From: Chloroflexota bacterium
GTDB taxonomy: Bacteria; Chloroflexota; Anaerolineae; Anaerolineales; E44-bin32
DNA length: 54,023 nucleotides
Direction of reading: 5' to 3'
Assembly: GCA_022561385.1 (NCBI GenBank)
Contig: JADFRG010000018.1
Location: forward strand, 1 to 54,023
How positions within the stretch are numbered: position 1 is the first letter of the stretch; each line of letters begins with the position of its first letter. Positions 43,554-51,210 of this stretch are shown in pieces. The notes under the pieces are model-generated. The model was not told where the DNA came from. It saw only the letters and a list, made by a program, of their open reading frames with translations, and ran no database searches. The position numbers and the translations under genes were made by a program.

Positions 43554-43601
43554 GCTTGCCTGCTGTCCGGTGCTCGCAGAGCGCCTGTGCTCGAATTGTG
43601 C
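43554..43601. repeat. TGTGCTCG repeat cluster D
   Basis: Second member of the pair: CTTGCCTG, a short insertion, GTGCTCGCAGAG, then CGCCTGTGCTCGAATTGTG. The spacer between C and D carries AGGCCACTTG, a block also present in the longer E-type repeats further on. With cluster C it fills the 348-base gap between the LURP-one-like and GNAT genes. Confidence 0.6.
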
Positions 43602-43690
43602 GCCCAATGAGAAAAGTATCCTTGCACAGCAAGTGCGAACTCCGGCCATCGCCGGGATAGACTTCTTGCGGGGCCGGCTGCAGCAATCTG

Positions 43691-44236
43691 TCAGGCTGCC
43701 GCCCTACCGTCTTTGGATTCGATGACGTACATTTTCCGAATACCTCCCCCAGGTCGGGTGACCTCTTTCTCCAGACGCATGCCTATCTTCACCGCTACTT
43801 TTTCCGAAGCCGTATTTCTCGGCTCTGTCAGCGCAATCAGCCTCCGTATGCTCATCTCGCCGAAAGCGTATCGCTTGAGGGCTATCCCTATCTCCGTCGC
43901 ATATCCCCTTCCCCACGCGGTCGGGGCCAATACATAGACCAATTCAATTTCGGTTTTGCCCTCCACTTGTTTGTCCAGAAGACCGCAATGGCCTACAGGT
44001 TTCCCTGAATCTTTGTCGATTAATGGCCATAGAACAAACCGTTCAGCATAAGGATCTTTGGCAGTTTCCTCAAAGCCGGATCGGAGCGTATCCTGATCGC
44101 GAGACCCTCCCATGTAACGAGTCACTTCCGGATTCGACCAGAGATCGACAAGGAACTCTACGTCAGACGCCTGTTGGAATCTCAGTATCATGCGATCTGT
44201 TTCGAGGATAGTGAGGGAGCTCTTGGCGTTGCGCAT
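43691..44236 (-). CDS. GNAT acetyltransferase (RimJ/RimL type)
   Basis: The 181-residue product has LETDRMILRFQQASDVEFLVDLW, NPEVTRYMGG, GHCGLLDKQVEGKTEIELVYVLAP, the acetyl-CoA loop WGRGYATEIGIAL and ALTEPRNTASEKVAVKIGMR. Substrate unknown. Its TGA stop lies inside a GCCTGAC heptamer (minus strand, 43690-43696), the same arrangement as at higA. Confidence 0.85.
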   Translation of the reverse strand: MRNAKSSLTILETDRMILRFQQASDVEFLVDLWSNPEVTRYMGGSRDQDTLRSGFEETAKDPYAERFVLWPLIDKDSGKPVGHCGLLDKQVEGKTEIELVYVLAPTAWGRGYATEIGIALKRYAFGEMSIRRLIALTEPRNTASEKVAVKIGMRLEKEVTRPGGGIRKMYVIESKDGRAAA

Positions 44237-44377
44237 AGATTAAAGTTTCGTTCGTCCCTTTTATAGGGTCAGCATATTGAGGTGTCGGTGTTCATAGTAG
44301 CCAAACAGCTTGTGTTTCAGGTTCTCCAGATCGACATCCGGAAGGGAATCTGTTGCGATCTTTAGGGGTCAATTGCA

Positions 44378-44575
44378 GCCTGACGGTTGCGAGCTGCCTG
44401 TCCTGGCGGACTAGGCCACTTGTGCTTGCGCCGCAGGTGCAAGCAGGGGAGCGGCCGAGGATCGTACTTTCGGTCGCTATTCTAGGACCCCGATATTCGA
44501 ATTTCTCTTGCGGGTGCCGCGGCATCCCCGGTCTGCTTGTCCCCGTTCTTTGGGGAATCCAACGAGGAGTTAGCC
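44378..44575. repeat. E-type intergenic repeat, long copy 1
   Basis: A roughly 198-base element beginning GCCTGACGGTTGCGAGCTGC. It has a hairpin-forming core (CTTGTGCTTGCGCCGCAGG) and an end block GGCATCCCCGGTCTGC, CCGTTCTTT, GGGGAATCC, and GAGGAGTTAG. A second long copy lies at 46685-46882, and two half copies are fused to IS481 remnants at 45062 and 47581. Confidence 0.7.
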
Positions 44576-44586
44576 CGCACCTAAAA

Positions 44587-44853
44587 TCAATCGAATAATG
44601 AGATAACGGAGATGAAGAATGCAAACGCATATATGGCCAAGAAAACAAGGGTCAGGAGTATGACGGGTACAAGCAGCCATCTTCTCCGCGAGCTTAACCC
44701 AAGAAGCGTTCCTACCGTCGCGAATGGTAAAGCTGAGCAAATGATCGATATCCCTGAACCGAGAATTTCAGAAAAATAGACGTATGGGGCGCGAACAACC
44801 ACATTTTCTAAGAGCCCGACAATTGGCCTCGATAGGAAGTAGCCTGGCATCAA
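44587..44853 (-). CDS. small hypothetical membrane protein
   Basis: The 88-residue frame encodes two hydrophobic helices (around SGISIICSALPFATVGTLLG and LLVPVILLTLVFLAIYAFAFF) separated by a SSRRRW positive-inside loop. No family recognised. The codon use is more AT-rich than the haem operon. It lies immediately after an E-type repeat in the same orientation as its neighbours. Confidence 0.5.
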   Translation of the reverse strand: MMPGYFLSRPIVGLLENVVVRAPYVYFSEILGSGISIICSALPFATVGTLLGLSSRRRWLLVPVILLTLVFLAIYAFAFFISVISLFD

Positions 44854-45060
44854 TAAAGTGAACTGGTAGGCTCAAAGGCTACGTCGAAGGGAACTGGAGT
44901 CAGAAAGCTCAATCCTAAGACTCAGGAATCCAAGTAAGGAAAGGTAGACGCCAAGACCCAGTGTGACCCAATGATCCATGGCGGGGTCTTCTTCAGCAGG
45001 TGGCGAACCGATCGAGATGGAAGCTGTTCTCTCTCCATGTACCTACCTCAGAATGCGGAC

Positions 45061-45415
45061 TAGCGGCTGCGAGCTGCGGTCCTGGCAGACTAGGCCAGGG
45101 TGCGGCCGGCGAGAATGCCGGTGAAAGCCGGACTGGCCGTGCTTCATGAACCGGTTGATCCACTTACCCTGGTGCCCAGGAGGGGTATACGCGGTGGTTC
45201 TGGAGGTCCCAAAACATTCAGCGAGATCGGTTACGGAGTAATAATTCAGCTCGTAGTCGTCGAGGCATCGATGTCTCTGTTCGCTCATGGTGACACCTCT
45301 CAAGGGCATAGGGCACCACCTCCTTGCGGAGGAGAGTGGTACCCATGTCCTGAGAATATGTGTTACCTATGTGCTGAGAATCTTTTGTTACCTATGTCCC
45401 GGTATGGGTCAACAT
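45061..45415 (-). mobile_element. IS481 5-prime end fused to E-repeat half, copy 1
   Basis: The minus strand has an IS481-like terminal region (repeated GACATAGGTAACA-type motifs, 45335-45405), then a transposase N-terminus, VTMSEQRHRCLDDYELNYYS and SVTDLAECFGTSRTTAY, interrupted by a 7-residue insertion. It stops at HRHSRRPHP, where it runs into the E-type repeat half (CTGGCCTAGTCTGCCAGGAC) and lacks the E hairpin core. Total about 353 bases. Not functional as a transposase. Confidence 0.7.
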
Positions 45416-45487
45416 CTGTCAAGCGCTGATATTATCGCCGGCGTTCTGAGAATATGTGGTGTGCCCGGTCTGTTAGTTGAAAAAGTT

Positions 45488-46366
45488 CTACGCAGTCTGC
45501 TGCTGAAATCCGTAGGCAAGGACTTCGTTTACAAACTGTTCAATGGAACGGGATTTGTTGCCGGTTACTTTTTCAACATCATCTGTAGTGAAATCGCCCC
45601 AGCCCTCGGCATAAGCTTTTGCATAATCGTGCATCATTTGACCACCCCAGTCGCCCCAGCCCATCTCTATGATGCTGTGCTTGACCTGTTCGTAGGTCAC
45701 AGGAACATAGGATATTTCTTTATCCAGGAACTTGCTGATGGCTTCCGCCACCTGAGTGAAGGTAATGGATTCGGGACCTGTGGGGTTAAGAATTTCACCC
45801 TGATGACTGCCATCTAGTAAAATTTCCACGGCGACATCGGCAATGTCTCGCACATCCACCATTCCCAGTTTGCCGTTGCCCATACCCCAATACATTTGAC
45901 CCTGCTCCTGAATGGTTGGAATAGACATCCATATATTCTGCATAAAAAAGTGAGGGCGAACGATTGTGTAGGGCAGGCCGGATTCCATGAGTTCGGTATC
46001 GGATTCATGATGCAGCTTACCGTTATCGGTAGGGGCGTCGGCAGCGGCTTTTAAAGCGGATATTCTCACTACATAGGGGTTGCCTGCTTTTTTTGCGGCA
46101 TTAATTAATCCGCTCATCTGTTTGGCGGAATCTGGATTAGGAGGTGCAATCATAAGTATGGCATCGGCGCCTTCGACGGCCATTTGAACGGCTTCAGTAT
46201 CTGTGAATTCACCTTCTATCACTGTGACTTCCTGGCTTTGAAGGCCTTCTGCCTTTTGAGGATCTCGAACTAAAGCGGTTACTTCTGCCCCACCTTCTAA
46301 CAAAGCGGGAACCACCAATTGACCTATGTTCCCTGTAGCTCCGGTAATGGTAACTTTTTTAGACAT
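45488..46366 (-). CDS. NmrA/SDR-type NAD(P)-binding protein
   Basis: The 292-residue product has the Rossmann start VTITGATGNIGQLVVPALLE, then VTALVRDPQKAEG, ADAILMIAPPNP, ESGLPYTIVRPHFFMQNIW and DVRDIADVAVEILLDG, typical of NmrA-like atypical short-chain dehydrogenases. AAGGAG precedes ATG 46366. Its DNA is clearly richer in A and T than the haem operon and NdvB gene, which suggests recent transfer. Substrate unknown. Confidence 0.85.
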   Translation of the reverse strand: MSKKVTITGATGNIGQLVVPALLEGGAEVTALVRDPQKAEGLQSQEVTVIEGEFTDTEAVQMAVEGADAILMIAPPNPDSAKQMSGLINAAKKAGNPYVVRISALKAAADAPTDNGKLHHESDTELMESGLPYTIVRPHFFMQNIWMSIPTIQEQGQMYWGMGNGKLGMVDVRDIADVAVEILLDGSHQGEILNPTGPESITFTQVAEAISKFLDKEISYVPVTYEQVKHSIIEMGWGDWGGQMMHDYAKAYAEGWGDFTTDDVEKVTGNKSRSIEQFVNEVLAYGFQQQTA

Positions 46367-46684
46367 TTTTTCTCCTTCTTAATGGGTTTGTTAGTTTCAA
46401 TACCTTCGCAAAAATTAGGATTTGGCTGAAAATACGCCAATTTGGTCGAAAGTTGCAGGCAGGCAACCCGGTTTATCGCAGAAAACCGGATAATATTTGG
46501 GAATGCGCATCAAAAATACATCGATTTTCATGACATTCGCCCCACCAAAAGACGGTTTCTTAAAAAGGCGAAGCTATTATAGTTTAATATATTGATGTAT
46601 GTATGGGGAAATTATGATCGTCTCTAAATTGAACCCCCCGATGACTGCCATCACAATATGGTTTAATTTTCGATGCACCGCAAC
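46367..46684. other. AT-rich spacer upstream of the SDR gene
   Basis: No gene seen in this 318-base stretch. It is AT-rich (for example TTATAGTTTAATATATTG around 46580) and should contain the SDR promoter. It borders an E-type repeat on its far side. Confidence 0.4.
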
Positions 46685-46882
46685 GACATAACGGTTGCGA
46701 GCTGCCTGCCCTGGCGGACTAGGCCACTTGTGCTTGCGGCGCAAGTCCAAGCAGGGTGCGGCCGGGGATCGTTCCCTCACATCGTTTTCCAGGAATCCAC
46801 ATCTCTATCATCTCTTGCTTCAGCCGCAGCATCCCCGGTCTGCGTGTCTCCGTTCTTTTGGGGATTCCGCGAGGGGTCAGGC
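46685..46882. repeat. E-type intergenic repeat, long copy 2
   Basis: Starts ACATAACGGTTGCGAGCTGC and ends CGAGGGGTCAGGC, with the same internal order as copy 1: CTAGGCCACTTGTGCTTGCG, GCAAGTCCAAGCAGGGTGCG, GGGGATCGT, GCATCCCCGGTCTGC, CCGTTCTTTTGGGGATTCC. The last heptamer GTCAGGC (46876-46882) contains the higA stop codon on the minus strand. Confidence 0.7.
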
Positions 46883-47212
46883 ATCGGTCAAATTCGTGCC
46901 TTCGACTGGACTAATAATATGCGGCTGGATCGTTGCAAGCTCGTCTTCCTCCGCCCTAATCGCTCGAAATAGGTCCCAGCGGAGCTGCAGATTCATCCAA
47001 AACCCCTCGGAGTTGCCGAAGTATTTAGCCAAGCGGAGCGCGGTGCTTGGCGTTACACCTCGTCGACCATTCACTAGCTCGTTCACCCGCTGATATGGAA
47101 CATGAATGGCGTCCGCAAGCTCACGCTGAGTGAGATCCATCGGAATTAGAAACTCACGTAGCAGCATCTCGCCTGGATGTGTCGGTTCTCGGTCAGTTGG
47201 AATGCGAACCAT
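46877..47212 (-). CDS. higA: HigA-type antitoxin
   Basis: The 111-residue product has EPTHPGEMLLREFLIPMDLT, an Xre helix-turn-helix (QRELADAIHVPYQRVNELVN, then GRRGVTPSTALRLAKYFGN) and FWMNLQLRWDL, as in HigA addiction-module antitoxins. It neutralises HigB and represses the operon. It follows higB by 16 bases, the usual toxin-first order. Confidence 0.93.
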   Translation of the reverse strand: MVRIPTDREPTHPGEMLLREFLIPMDLTQRELADAIHVPYQRVNELVNGRRGVTPSTALRLAKYFGNSEGFWMNLQLRWDLFRAIRAEEDELATIQPHIISPVEGTNLTDA

Positions 47213-47228
47213 TCTTCACGCTCCTGTT

Positions 47229-47525
47229 CTAATGGTGATAGTCAACGATTTCAATCTCCCCCGGGCCCGCATCGGTCCACCTGAAACAGATGCGGTACTG
47301 CTGGTTAATTCGAATGCTATGCTGTCCAGCCCGATCGCCCCGCAGCCTCTCAAGACGATTACCCGGTGGCACCATCAAGTCATTCAAAACCATCGCTGAA
47401 TCCAATTGGTCCAGTTTTCGATATGCTGCGTCCCATAACGAGTGAGGGCAGGTGCGCCGTGCTCGAGCCGAGTTCTTGCCATTGTATACATCCTCGGTGC
47501 CTCGGTCAGCAAAGCCCTGAATCAC
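47229..47525 (-). CDS. higB: HigB-type toxin
   Basis: The 98-residue product has FADRGTEDVYNGKNSARARR, LWDAAYRKLDQLDSA, PPGNRLERLRGDRAGQHSIR and NQQYRICFRWTDAGPGEIEIVDYH, the RelE-fold signature of HigB, a ribosome-dependent mRNA endonuclease. Start is GTG 47525. A GTTAGGC heptamer lies 56 bases upstream with an AT-rich promoter-like stretch between (TTGATATAGCATGTTATCC). Confidence 0.92.
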   Translation of the reverse strand: MIQGFADRGTEDVYNGKNSARARRTCPHSLWDAAYRKLDQLDSAMVLNDLMVPPGNRLERLRGDRAGQHSIRINQQYRICFRWTDAGPGEIEIVDYHH

Positions 47526-47580
47526 TAAAACATGGTAGCACGGATAACATGCTATATCAAGTAAATAGGAGGGCTCCGAT

Positions 47581-47935
47581 GCCTAACGGCCTCGAGCTGC
47601 GGTCCTGGCAGACTGGGCCACTTGTGCTTGCGCCGCAAGTGCAAGCAGGGTGCGGCCGGCGAGAACGCCGATGAAACCCGGCCTGGCCGTGCTTCTTGAA
47701 CCGGTTGATCCACTTATAGGCGGTGGTTCTAGAGATCCCGAAACGTTCGGCGAGTTCGGTGACGGAGTAATAGTTCAGCTCGTAGTCTTCGAGGAATCGT
47801 TGTCTCTGTTCGCTCACGGTGACACCTCTCCAGGGCATGGGCACCTCCTGTACAGCGCAAAGTGTTACCCATGTCCTCAGACAATGTGTTACCTATGTCC
47901 TTAGAATATTCTGCTACCTATGTCCCCGAACGGTT
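47581..47935 (-). mobile_element. IS481 5-prime end fused to E-repeat half, copy 2
   Basis: Same composite as at 45061: IS481-like terminal motifs (47863-47927), transposase N-terminus VTVSEQRQRFLEDYELNYYS and RTTAYKWINRFKKHGQAGFH, truncated after RRSRRPHP at the same codon, then an E-repeat half that keeps its hairpin core (CTTGTGCTTGCGCCGCAAG) and ends GTTAGGC (47581-47587). Total about 352 bases. Confidence 0.7.
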
Positions 47936-47955
47936 CATGGCCTCGGTGAATTTGA

Positions 47956-48301
47956 TTACACCAGGTAGCCATATCTTCCGTAGCATTGTGTCCCTAAATC
48001 CTTCTGCTTATGAGGATTTATCCGTGTGCTGTATTTGCTGCGGGGAAATCGCTTTCCGCAGACTGCACACTCCACCGTGTACCTGCCTTTGGCGGAATTA
48101 GAAGAGAAGCGCCGACGGCGGCGAGTTAGGGGAACTGGGATCCTGCCCTTATGCGTAAATTCAACTGCGAATTTGGGATCAAAGGGCTCATGGGTGATTT
48201 CGACGCTCTGTATGCGGTCAACTCGATAGCACCGAATTACTCGGGACGGAAGCTTGAGGGCATAGAATAGAATGTTGCCAGCTTGACTATGCCTCAAGGA
48301 G
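47956..48301 (-). pseudogene. WYL-type protein C-terminal part, cut by IS3-family element
   Basis: The remaining frame reads IRCYRVDRIQSVEITHEPFD followed by a zinc-type tail: VECAVCGKRFPRSKYSTRIN, then PHKQKDLGTQCYGRYGYLV. The YRVDRI-x-x-V segment is that of WYL ligand-sensing domains, and the C-x-x-C plus N-P-H-K end occurs in a recognised group of uncharacterised proteins with that domain. The N-terminal part is missing at the IS boundary (48302). Confidence 0.6.
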
Positions 48302-48330
48302 TGATGTGCCCCCGGATTATGTACCAACCT

Positions 48331-49174
48331 TTATGTTAGTCCGACTGCTTGAAACCGGGAAGGTTGAGCGATGAATGCAGCCGGAACTGGGGGTCGATAC
48401 CTCAACGAACTGTGCGGTCTGACAGTGTTGCACCGTCCCGGCACGGGGTAGTGCCTGCGCCACATCTCAATCAATACTTCCACCTCCTTGAGCGAATAGA
48501 AGATCTCGCCATCTAAGAACTCATCTCGCATTTTTCCATTGAAAGATTCGATATAGCCATTCTCCCAGGGGCTGCCGGGCTCGATGAAGAGCGGCTTGAC
48601 CGACAACCTGGCCAGCCAGTTTCTGACGCGTTTGGCGATGAATTCTGAGCCATTGTCTGAGCGAATATGAACCGGTACGCCGCGTTCACAGAACAGATTG
48701 GTCAGGACTTCCACGACATCTTGGTGGGTCAGCCCGCGTTTGACGCGCAGACTCTCGAGTGAATTCATCGATGATATTCAAGATGCGGAAGGGCCGGCCG
48801 TCGTGGGTGCGATCCTGCATGAAGTCATAGCTCCATACATGCTTAGGGAATTCAGGCCGCAAGCGCACAATCGAACCATCGGTTAGCCACAATCTGCCGC
48901 GTTTCGGCTGTTTTGTGGGCACCTTCAGCCCTTCCTGGCGCCAGATGCGCTCCACACGCTTGTGATTGACCAGCCAGCCTTCATTGCGCAGCAGAGCCGT
49001 CACTCTGCGGTAGCCATAGCGGCCGTACTGGCTGGCCAGAGAGACGATACGCTCTCTCAAGATCTGCTCGTCATCCAGCTGGCGCTTCTCATAGCGCTGT
49101 GTCGCCCGCGGCTGTCCAAGCACCCGACAGGCACGCCGTTCCGACACGTCGAGCACCCCCACCACCTGCTCCAC
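48331..49174 (-). pseudogene. IS3-family orfB (DDE transposase), frameshifted
   Basis: Two frames cover the integrase-like transposase. The first has GRYGYRRVTALLRNEGW, VNHKRVERIWRQEGLKVPTK and VWSYDFMQDRTHDGRPFR with the first catalytic Asp. The second has VHIRSDNGSEFIAKRV and IEPGSPWENGYIESFNGKMR with the second Asp and the Glu. They meet near IIDEFTRES at about 48,755-48,765, where one base appears to be lost. An 18-base in-frame insertion also splits WRRHY from NTVRPHSSL. Confidence 0.8.
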
Positions 49175-49229
49175 TGCCTGGCGCCGCCTGGCCGGGCTGA
49201 TTACTTTTTTGAGAGCACCTCCTTCTGGA

Positions 49230-49469
49230 TCACAGTGACAGGTCGGCTACCAGCCGCTTCAGGCGAGTATTCTCTTTCTCTAATTCCTTCAGCTTCTTGA
49301 TCTTTGTCGTATCCATTCCCCCATATTCTCTACGCCAGCGGTAATACGTCTGTTCACTGATTTCCAGAGTTTTACAGGCTTGTTGTACCGTTTGACCCTG
49401 ACTGAGCAGCACTTCCGCCTCCCTCAGCTTCAGGATGATTTGCTCTGAGGAATATCGCTTTCTGGGCAT
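49230..49469 (-). CDS. IS3-family orfA
   Basis: The 79-residue product has the helix-turn-helix RYSSEQIILKLREAEVLLSQ, TVQQACKTLEISEQTYYRWR and a leucine-zipper-like KKLKELEKENTRLKRLVADL. It stops early: the usual continuation (KEVLSKK) follows in another frame around 49,200-49,230, next to an AAAAAAG slippery run, so the C-terminus appears frameshifted. Confidence 0.75.
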   Translation of the reverse strand: MPRKRYSSEQIILKLREAEVLLSQGQTVQQACKTLEISEQTYYRWRREYGGMDTTKIKKLKELEKENTRLKRLVADLSL

Positions 49470-50676
49470 GTGCCCTGCCTCCTTTTCGCACCGATCCTAA
49501 CTTACATCCTGGATCAGTTATTGGGGGGCAGGTCAATAACGTTTTATAAAGCCGAATATGTGCCTTCGCAATCAAATCCCAAGATGTGGCAAGTGCATAC
49601 CTTTTTACATTACCAATAATGATTTCTCTAAAGTTATTATCAACGAGCAACGTTATTAATATTTTTGCCAATTTGGATGAGTCATCAGGATCAAAAACCA
49701 GTTCTTTTGATATCTCGCTTGGCACTTCCTCAAATTTTGGGATTCTGGATACAACAATTGGCTTAAATGCTCCCAATGCTAAATGGAGACTGCCGCTTCC
49801 CGAATACCATTCCTCGAAATAGGGAAAAACCACAACATCCGAACAGTCTAAAACCAAGTCGATTTCTTCATCGCGTATGTATCTTTTCGCAAAAATTACA
49901 TGATCACTCACACCAAGTTCTTTGGCCTTTTCTTCATAGAGCTTTCGGGTTTCAAAATCTTCCCGGACCCAATCCCTGACATATCCTGAAAAAAAGACAT
50001 AGGCATCCGGTACTTTCTTAAGCACTTCAGGCAAAGCCTCAACGATTACATCTTTTCTTTTTAGCTTGCCGAAAAATCCAAAAGAAAGAATAATTCTGCT
50101 ACTTTCCGGTAATTCAAACTTTCTCATCGCTTCTATTTTATTTGCCTGTTCTAAAATTTTCGTACCATGTGGAATCACATGGATGAGCTTTTCATTCACA
50201 TTTTGTCTAACCAGCTCTTCCTTCATAGACACCTGATGAACAATAATCGCATCAACCAGCCGGCTCATTCTGAGGTTATATTCCTCAATACTCATTGCTT
50301 CTATATTCCAGTCATTAGTTTCGTTTGTGTGTACAGTATGAAGGGTTAAAACAATCTTAGTCTTCTTTTTCAGCTCTTGCAGCAAGTTCAAGAATCGTTC
50401 ATCAGGATTGAAGACAGCGAATTCATGTTGAATATGAACAATATCAGAACAAAACTCTGCCGTAGCTTCATTTATTTTTTGCACGTAGTCCTCTTTCCTG
50501 CTAAAGCAAGGCGATATTTTAAATAATTTGTCTTTGATATTTTTCGCGCCATTTTCAGCTGCAATTGAGATTCTTAATTCTTTATTAATCCTCGACAAAG
50601 CATGGGACAGGAATTTTGTATAAGTACCTATTCCACATCTGATTGGTGGGTAGGTTGAGATATAGCTTATGTTCAT
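49372..50676 (-). CDS. GT4-type glycosyltransferase with IS-derived tail
   Basis: The product starts MNISYISTYPPIRCGIGTYT at ATG 50676 (AAAGGTG upstream) and has the GT-B fold: DIVHIQHEFAVFNPDERF, IVLTLHTVHT, VIPHGTKIL, ILSFGFFGKLKRKDVIVEAL and YSGSGSLHLALGAFKPIVVS. It resembles retaining GT4 mannosyl/glucosyl transferases. About 380 residues are native; the last 54 (from CPPITDPGC) are read from the inserted IS3-family element, whose end is at 49535. The native part lacks few or no core residues, so activity is possible. Base composition is far more AT-rich than the rest of the window, a sign of transfer. Confidence 0.75.
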   Translation of the reverse strand: MNISYISTYPPIRCGIGTYTKFLSHALSRINKELRISIAAENGAKNIKDKLFKISPCFSRKEDYVQKINEATAEFCSDIVHIQHEFAVFNPDERFLNLLQELKKKTKIVLTLHTVHTNETNDWNIEAMSIEEYNLRMSRLVDAIIVHQVSMKEELVRQNVNEKLIHVIPHGTKILEQANKIEAMRKFELPESSRIILSFGFFGKLKRKDVIVEALPEVLKKVPDAYVFFSGYVRDWVREDFETRKLYEEKAKELGVSDHVIFAKRYIRDEEIDLVLDCSDVVVFPYFEEWYSGSGSLHLALGAFKPIVVSRIPKFEEVPSEISKELVFDPDDSSKLAKILITLLVDNNFREIIIGNVKRYALATSWDLIAKAHIRLYKTLLTCPPITDPGCKLGSVRKGGRAHAQKAIFLRANHPEAEGGGSAAQSGSNGTTSL

Positions 50677-50685
50677 TATTAACAC

Positions 50686-50829
50686 CTTTTCATCTTTGTT
50701 TGAATATTAATACGACTTCTATTGCACGTGCTTTCGATTTAATACGGATTGCTGCAAGTCTTTTCTCAGTTCCTCGTTTTTGCGATTTCAATTGGCCCTG
50801 TTTTTTATGAGCCTTCTATGTGGGCGCTG
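50686..50829. other. AT-rich upstream region of the glycosyltransferase
   Basis: No gene seen. The AT-rich composition of the glycosyltransferase continues to about 50,830 and then switches to GC-rich sequence, marking a likely junction between two pieces of DNA. Confidence 0.4.
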
Positions 50830-51210
50830 CTGTCAAGCCCCCCCGGTCCCTATTGAATCCTAAACTGCCGGGACTTTGCCATGCATCCCTTCCATGCTAC
50901 TTCAGATTGAACAGACGATTGAGCCGGCTTGACTCTGGCTTCTCGGCAACCTGGCTGGTGGCTTCCTGAGGGGTCGGGCGTTTATCACCTCGACAACCTT
51001 CCCTGGCCTGGCCAGGACAGGCTATCCGTGCTGGCTCTCTGGCCAGTGCACCCAATGCTTTGTTCGCCCCAAGGCGATCTGGGAAGCTCTATAGCGATTG
51101 GCCCCATCCCTGGACTGTCCGTCCAGGACAGGCTAACGGTCGGTTTCTCCAGGAAACCCGGCGGCGCAGCGGGCCACTCACACCAGCCTGTCTCTTCCAG
51201 ACTTGAGCGC
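50830..51210. other. non-coding end of the IS110-family element with hairpins
   Basis: No gene seen. The perfect hairpin CCTGGAC-TGTCC-GTCCAGG (51109-51127) and the palindrome CCTGGCCAGG (51007-51016) are each followed by ACAGGCTA, giving a 13-base direct repeat CCAGGACAGGCTA about 110 bases apart. IS110-family elements carry a structured bridge/seek RNA in a non-coding end, so this is the place to expect one (inference). Confidence 0.45.

Larger units (their letters stand above)
48302..49535 (-). mobile_element. IS3-family insertion sequence (IS407-like)
   Basis: About 1,234 bases. The left end TGATGTGCCCCC (48302-48313) and the reverse of the right end, TGACCTGCCCCC (to 49535), form terminal inverted repeats that stay partly similar for another 30 bases. 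It contains orfA and orfB on the minus strand, both damaged. No matching target duplication is seen (flanks GGAG and ATAA), so one flank may have been lost by deletion. Confidence 0.8.

Noticed and set aside
41241..43601. CRISPR array
   Set aside because: The repeats are only 18-20 bases, degenerate, without regular unique spacers, and no cas genes are present.
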